Source of the DNA: Cercis canadensis
Lineage: Eukaryota; Streptophyta; Magnoliopsida; Fabales; Fabaceae
Length of the DNA: 64,000 nt
NCBI GenBank assembly: GCA_003255065.1
Contig: QAOA01002498.1
Span: 62,001 to 126,000 of the forward strand
Direction: 5' to 3'
In this document: positions 59,780 through 64,000 of the stretch, in pieces
Numbering within the stretch: position 1 is the first letter of the stretch
How the letters are laid out: every line of letters begins with the position of its first letter
The notes under the pieces: generated by a model
Database searches by the model: none
What the model was told of the DNA's origin: nothing
Seen by the model: only the letters and a program-made list of their open reading frames with translations
Program-made: the position numbers and the translations under genes

Positions 59780-60957
59780 ATCTTATAGAGCTTCATTAAT
59801 GTTGGATGATTCAATGAATGAGAGAAAAGCCAGATTCACATGATGATATCTGAGTGATGCTTGAGTATTCCTCTGTTAAGATCTTCAATCACTTTATCAA
59901 TAGGGTGATTTTTGGTAGTTCTGGTCTCCTTTGGAAGTAGTTCCTGAGCATTTTGCTGTGGAGCTTCTTCCTGAGCTACTTCTTTAGACTCTTTTGTGTT
60001 CTCTGCCATATCTGTTGCTTTTCTATTTTCAGCCAGAGATGGCATTGAGTATCTTCCTGCACTATTTTATCATCCTCAAGAGTAGGAGTAGGGAATGTTA
60101 GATTCATCAAATATAACATGCATAGACTCTTCAACACAAAGAATTGTCTTATTGAAGACTCTATATGCCTTACTGGTTAATGAATAACTAAGAAAAATAC
60201 TTTCATTGGATGTTACATCAAATTTACCTAAATGTTCCTTACCATTATTTAGAATAAAGCACTTACAGCCAAAAGCATAGAAATAACTTACATTGGACTT
60301 TCTCCCTTTCCATAACTCATAAGGGGTTTTTCTTAAAACGTATCTTATCAAGCATCTATTCAAGATATAGCAAACTGTATTTATAGCAAAAATATTTTAG
60401 AAGATCATTTTCGCATAACATGGTTCTCCCCATTTCAACCAATGTCTTTTTTCCTCTCAACTATCTCGTTTTGTTGAGGAGTCCTAGGACAAGAGAAATT
60501 ATGGTTACTATCATGATTTTCACAAAAATTTTCAAAAAGCTTATTTTCAAATTCTCCACTACGATCACTTCTTATGGAATAGATGGTGCTGCCTTTTTTA
60601 TTTTGAACTTTCTTGCAAAACTTTTCAAAACAGTAAAGATTTCATCCTTATGGGAAAGAAAATATACCCAGGTGAATCTCGAATAGTCATTAACTATCAC
60701 AAATCCATACTTCTTACCATTTAAGCTAATTGTGGGTGTAGGTCCAAAGAGGTCCATATGAAGCAGTTTAAGTGGCCTAGAAGAAGAAAGCTCCTTTTTA
60801 GCCTTGAAGGAAGACTTAGTTTGCTTGTCTCATTGACATGCTGAGCAAACCTTATCTTCTTTGGCCTGTTTAGAAATTAGCTTGACATTTACATTCCCAA
60901 GCCTTCTATGCCACAACTAGGAGCTGTTGCTTAGTGATGAAAAATAAGTTTCATGTT
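59780..60957 (-). pseudogene. Sirevirus integrase and linker
   Basis: About 60757-60572 reads MDLFGPTPTISLNGKKYGF and VNDYSRFTWVYFL, the integrase core start. It continues in broken frames through 60363-60076 (TPYELWKGRKSN, GCKCFILNNG). A Glu/Lys-rich linker to RT follows at 60045-59836. A GAG_pre-like C-SAC remnant lies at about 60840, and coding stops at the LTR starting at 60958. Confidence 0.82.
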
Positions 60958-63720
60958 TGTAGACACTGTATTTTATCGAGGTTTTTTTCATGGCATAAAG
61001 CAATAAGAAAAAAAAAAAGTGAAATTTGATATATTGAAAATTTTAAAATTTGAGGTCTTGTATCTTTTGAATTTACCAAAATTATGCATAAAAAAAGAGA
61101 AAAATGATTTTTGAAAACATATAAGTTTTTAATTCATGGTTTATTTCTTCTTATATTTATGATTGGGCTTTTTTTTTTTTTTTTAAAAAAATTCTTAGTC
61201 TTACTACCTTAGCCTAATTCAATTTTTAACATAGCCCAAATTTTCTATCTAGCCTATTTGGCCCATCCTTTAGTGTTTTAAATTTTTGTAAATGGTTTAT
61301 AAAAAAAGAAAAAATTGTTAATAAATTTATCACTAGATCTAAGAAGACCAATGAAGGAACAAGAAATAAATTTCTCTCATTCCCTATTGGTCCAACTTAG
61401 TGTACTCCATTAAAGAAAAAAAAAAGAAAAATAAAAAAGGAGAAAAGTAAAATTAAAGCAAAAAGAAAGATGAGACCGGTTAAGGAAGAATGGCAAATTA
61501 GAAATAGAGGGGGACTAACGTGAAAGAAAAAAAGATAAGAAAGGGAGAGAAAAGGAGGAGCTTGGGAGAAAAGAAGGGAACCAAAAAGAGAAGAAGGCCT
61601 GAATCTCTATCAAATTCATTCTGCAAGGTTAATCTCTGCACTAGTTCTTCCATCTTTACTATTGATATTTTGATTCATGGTGGATAATTTGTTATTTGTT
61701 GTTATGTGTGAATGAATTGGTTGAATTTCTAAATTATAATGTAGTTTGATGGAGTTTGAGATTGATTCCTATGGTTCTATGATACCCATGATGTTAGATT
61801 CCTAAATTGAACTTCAATTTCTGATATTAATATAGAAATAATTTTTATTTTGGGACTTTGAGTTTTCTTTTTGATTGATAATACTTGGTTTGGTCGTGAA
61901 TTATGCATTTTCGGATCTGTCAGTCTTCTCTAACAACTCTCAGTTTTTATTTTCTAAAGGGAGTTACAAAGCTCCGATTTGAGTGATTCTTTATTTTTTA
62001 GAACTAGGTGATGTTTGCCTCTTGTTTGAAAAAATTTAATGGCCAAATTCCCTTTCCTTTGTTCCCAGTGTTTCTTTGAAGTTGATTGTTTTTCTCTTAT
62101 TTCAAGCCTGTCAGTCTTCTATGGCAACACTCGGTTTTTATTTTCTAAGTAGAGCTATAGAGCTCTAATTTGAGTGATTCTTACTTTGTTAGAACTAGGA
62201 AGCATAAGTATCTCATGTATAAAAATTTCAAAACTAAATTTTCTTTCCCCTATTTCCAGTTTGCATTTAAAATTGGCTATTTTTCTGCACTATTGTGCTT
62301 GTCAGTTTTCTCTGGCAGCCCTCAATTTTTATTTTCTAAATAGAGCTACATAGCTTTGTTTTGTGTGATTTTTGTCTTTTCAGAACCATTAGACATATGT
62401 CTATCATTTGTGAAAATTTCAAAACTAAATTCTCTTTTCCCTATTCCTAGTTTGCATATAAATTTGGTTGTTTTTTTTTGCACTGTCAGGTTGTCAATCC
62501 AGCATTGGCAGTGCTCAGTTCTTATTTCAAGCCTAAGCAGAAGGGGTTCACTTTTAATGATTTTTGCCTCTCTTGAACCATGGAAACCGTGCTTACCTTG
62601 TGTAAAAGTTTTGAATTAAAATTCCTTGACATGTGTTCTCACTTCTCAACAAAAGTGGTCCTCAATTTTCTGCACTACTTAAAGTTTTTAGTTGTTGTTT
62701 ACATTAGGTTTAAGAGTGTTTTGGCTGCTATTTTAGAAATATTTTGGAATGGTGTGTCTCTCTAATTTTAGGTTTGTTTCAAAGATTATTTTATACCATC
62801 TTGGGTAAACTTTTTGTATTCTTTTGGGGTTTACTTGGTGCATGTTTGGCTGCTGCCCTGCCCTCATCTAAAAGGTTGTTTTGTCTTTTATTTTAGTTCA
62901 TTTAGATCCAATTTTAGAGTTGATTTTCATTCTTAATTCCTCTTTTTGAAAGCTCTATTTTGGTTGTGTTAGAAGCGCTACATTTTACTTCATAAGCTTT
63001 GGATGATGTTCCTTCATTATTATTTTCAATAATCATTGTTTCTATGAGTGCTTAAGTTTTTCTTGACAATGTTGGTGAGACCATGTGATGCAAGGGAATC
63101 TACATTTGCAAATTTGAAGTTTGAGACTAAGGGAAAGCTCGAAGCTCGATGATTATTTTGTGATTATTTTACATTTGTACTTAAGATCCCTGTCCTTGAA
63201 CAACATTGTATTTTGTGTGTGTTGCGTAGTATCCGCAAGCCCCTTCACTTATCATGGGAGGATAGGTCGAGTCTGATTCCTTTATGGAATAACTTTGTTT
63301 ATCTAACCTAGGTGAAAGTATTGTCATCTTGGAGGGTGCTTTATGCGAGAAAGGGGTGAAAGCATTTAAGTCTCAGTACAAAAATCATACATTGCACGTT
63401 TAAATTTTTTATCTTTATTTTTGTTAGATATTCTTGTAATATAGTTTTTTTTGGGATAAATAAAATATATTTTTTGGCCATATTATATTCACACAATTAA
63501 TTTTGGATAACTATCTTTTAGATGGGTATTGTGGGGTGCCTAACACCTTCCCCATACACAAATTGACTCATGAACCATCTCTAGCATGTAGACCATTTTT
63601 AAAAACAAATGGGGCTTTCCAATTGTTCTCCATTTTCTTAATATAATTGGTGGTGACTACAAGTTTTCTTTCGAAAACTAATATTTTTTTAAAATCTGTC
63701 ATCTGTGTTGTAGAGACCTT
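60958..63720 (+). repeat. Large LTR, Tat/Ogre (Ty3-gypsy) type
   Basis: Begins TGTAGACACTGTATTTT at 60958, close to the TGTAGACACC start common in Tat-lineage LTRs. Near its end it contains TGTGGGGTGCCTAACACCTTC (63530) and ATTGGTGGTGACTAC (63646), which in this lineage lie just before the LTR end. No protein frame. The exact 3' end and the target duplication were not found, so solo LTR and 5' LTR are both possible. Confidence 0.6.
61917..62670. repeat. ~190-bp tandem repeat, four diverged copies
   Basis: Units starting CTGTCAGTCTTCT-like at 61917, 62108, 62299 and 62483 each contain TTTTTATTTTCTAA, a GAGCTA segment, GAGTGATTCTT and AGAACTA. The copies differ by many substitutions. Confidence 0.85.
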
Positions 63721-63724
63721 CGGG

Positions 63725-64000
63725 TAGGGGTGTTCACAACCCGGACCACCGCAGTAAACCGATAGAAACCGACCGAAAAATAATGAATCCAATGGTTCCA
63801 GATGAAGGCCGGACGGAATCGGATGGCTGATATTTGAGATCTCGGTTTGGACCGGTCGGTTCGGTTTTCACTCAATAAAACCGGAGTAAACCGAACCCGA
63901 CCGAACATATATCTAACATTATCTTTTCTCCTCGTTTTTCGCGCCTTCACATCTCCCTCCCCGAGTCATTTCAGATTCCTCTTTCTTCTCTCGTGGTCTC
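63725..64000. mobile_element. hAT-like element terminus at the window edge
   Basis: TAGGGGTGTTCACAACCCGG begins near 63725, typical of plant hAT-like MITEs. Interspersed CGGTTTGG/CCGAACCGACC motifs follow. The rest lies beyond the window. Confidence 0.5.

Larger units (their letters stand above)
54081..60957 (-). mobile_element. Sirevirus-like Copia element, interrupted
   Basis: The order on the minus strand is integrase, RT, RNase H, an extra env-like ORF, a purine tract of the TTTGTCATCATCAAAAAG type and an LTR. An ORF between pol and the 3' LTR plus this tract define Sireviruses. The element is broken by a 1.4-kb insert at about 55236-56627. It stops at 60957, where another LTR begins, so gag and the 5' LTR lie outside or are lost. 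Confidence 0.82.

Overview
This window comes from a plant nuclear genome, most likely a eudicot. It is AT-rich and packed with plant transposon families. Its only two intact-looking genes are plant genes with GT-AG introns: a CYP72-clade cytochrome P450 on the minus strand (26765-30743) and a DWF1/DIMINUTO-type delta24-sterol reductase on the plus strand (48762-50812). I could not identify the species. I saw no tRNA, rRNA or CRISPR array.

Left third (1-24.5 kb): a nest of mobile elements. A decayed CACTA (En/Spm) element carries a TNP2-like transposase and a second Ptta/Transposase_24-like ORF. It appears to run from before base 1 to its 3' terminus at 18505. Two insertions split it. One is another CACTA element (1773-5754, with TTTCTCACGG subterminal repeats). 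The other is an endogenous pararetrovirus (Caulimoviridae) block at about 6820-17215. The viral block has decayed movement, coat, protease and RT/RNase H regions, an extra downstream ORF, and a second viral fragment in opposite orientation that makes a large inverted repeat of the promoter/leader. Further right are the start of a related CACTA element (20143), an internally deleted Copia element (21489-23146), a solo LTR with a perfect target duplication (23321-23745) and an RPA/DUF223-like pseudogene.

Middle (24.5-46 kb): several foldback MITEs, two of them same-length copies of one 550-bp family. The P450 gene has five exons that join in phase to 516 codons and carries MITEs in its introns. 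Next come a 2.2-kb CACTA deletion derivative with an internal ~152-bp tandem repeat, a 2.7-kb Mutator-like element, a LINE fragment and a 5'-truncated Copia element on the minus strand.

Right third (46-64 kb): the sterol reductase gene with an apparent 2.4-kb leader intron, a LINE 3' end, and a Sirevirus-like Copia element on the minus strand with an env-like ORF between pol and the 3' LTR. That element is itself interrupted by a 1.4-kb insert and by a Tat/Ogre-type LTR with ~190-bp tandem repeats. A hAT-like terminus sits at the window edge.

Assembly caution: several single N characters are flanked by near-identical direct copies of the same sequence. These look like unmerged contig overlaps, and one of them duplicates part of a P450 exon. 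All exon joins and family names here come from reading the sequence and motif knowledge, not from searches.
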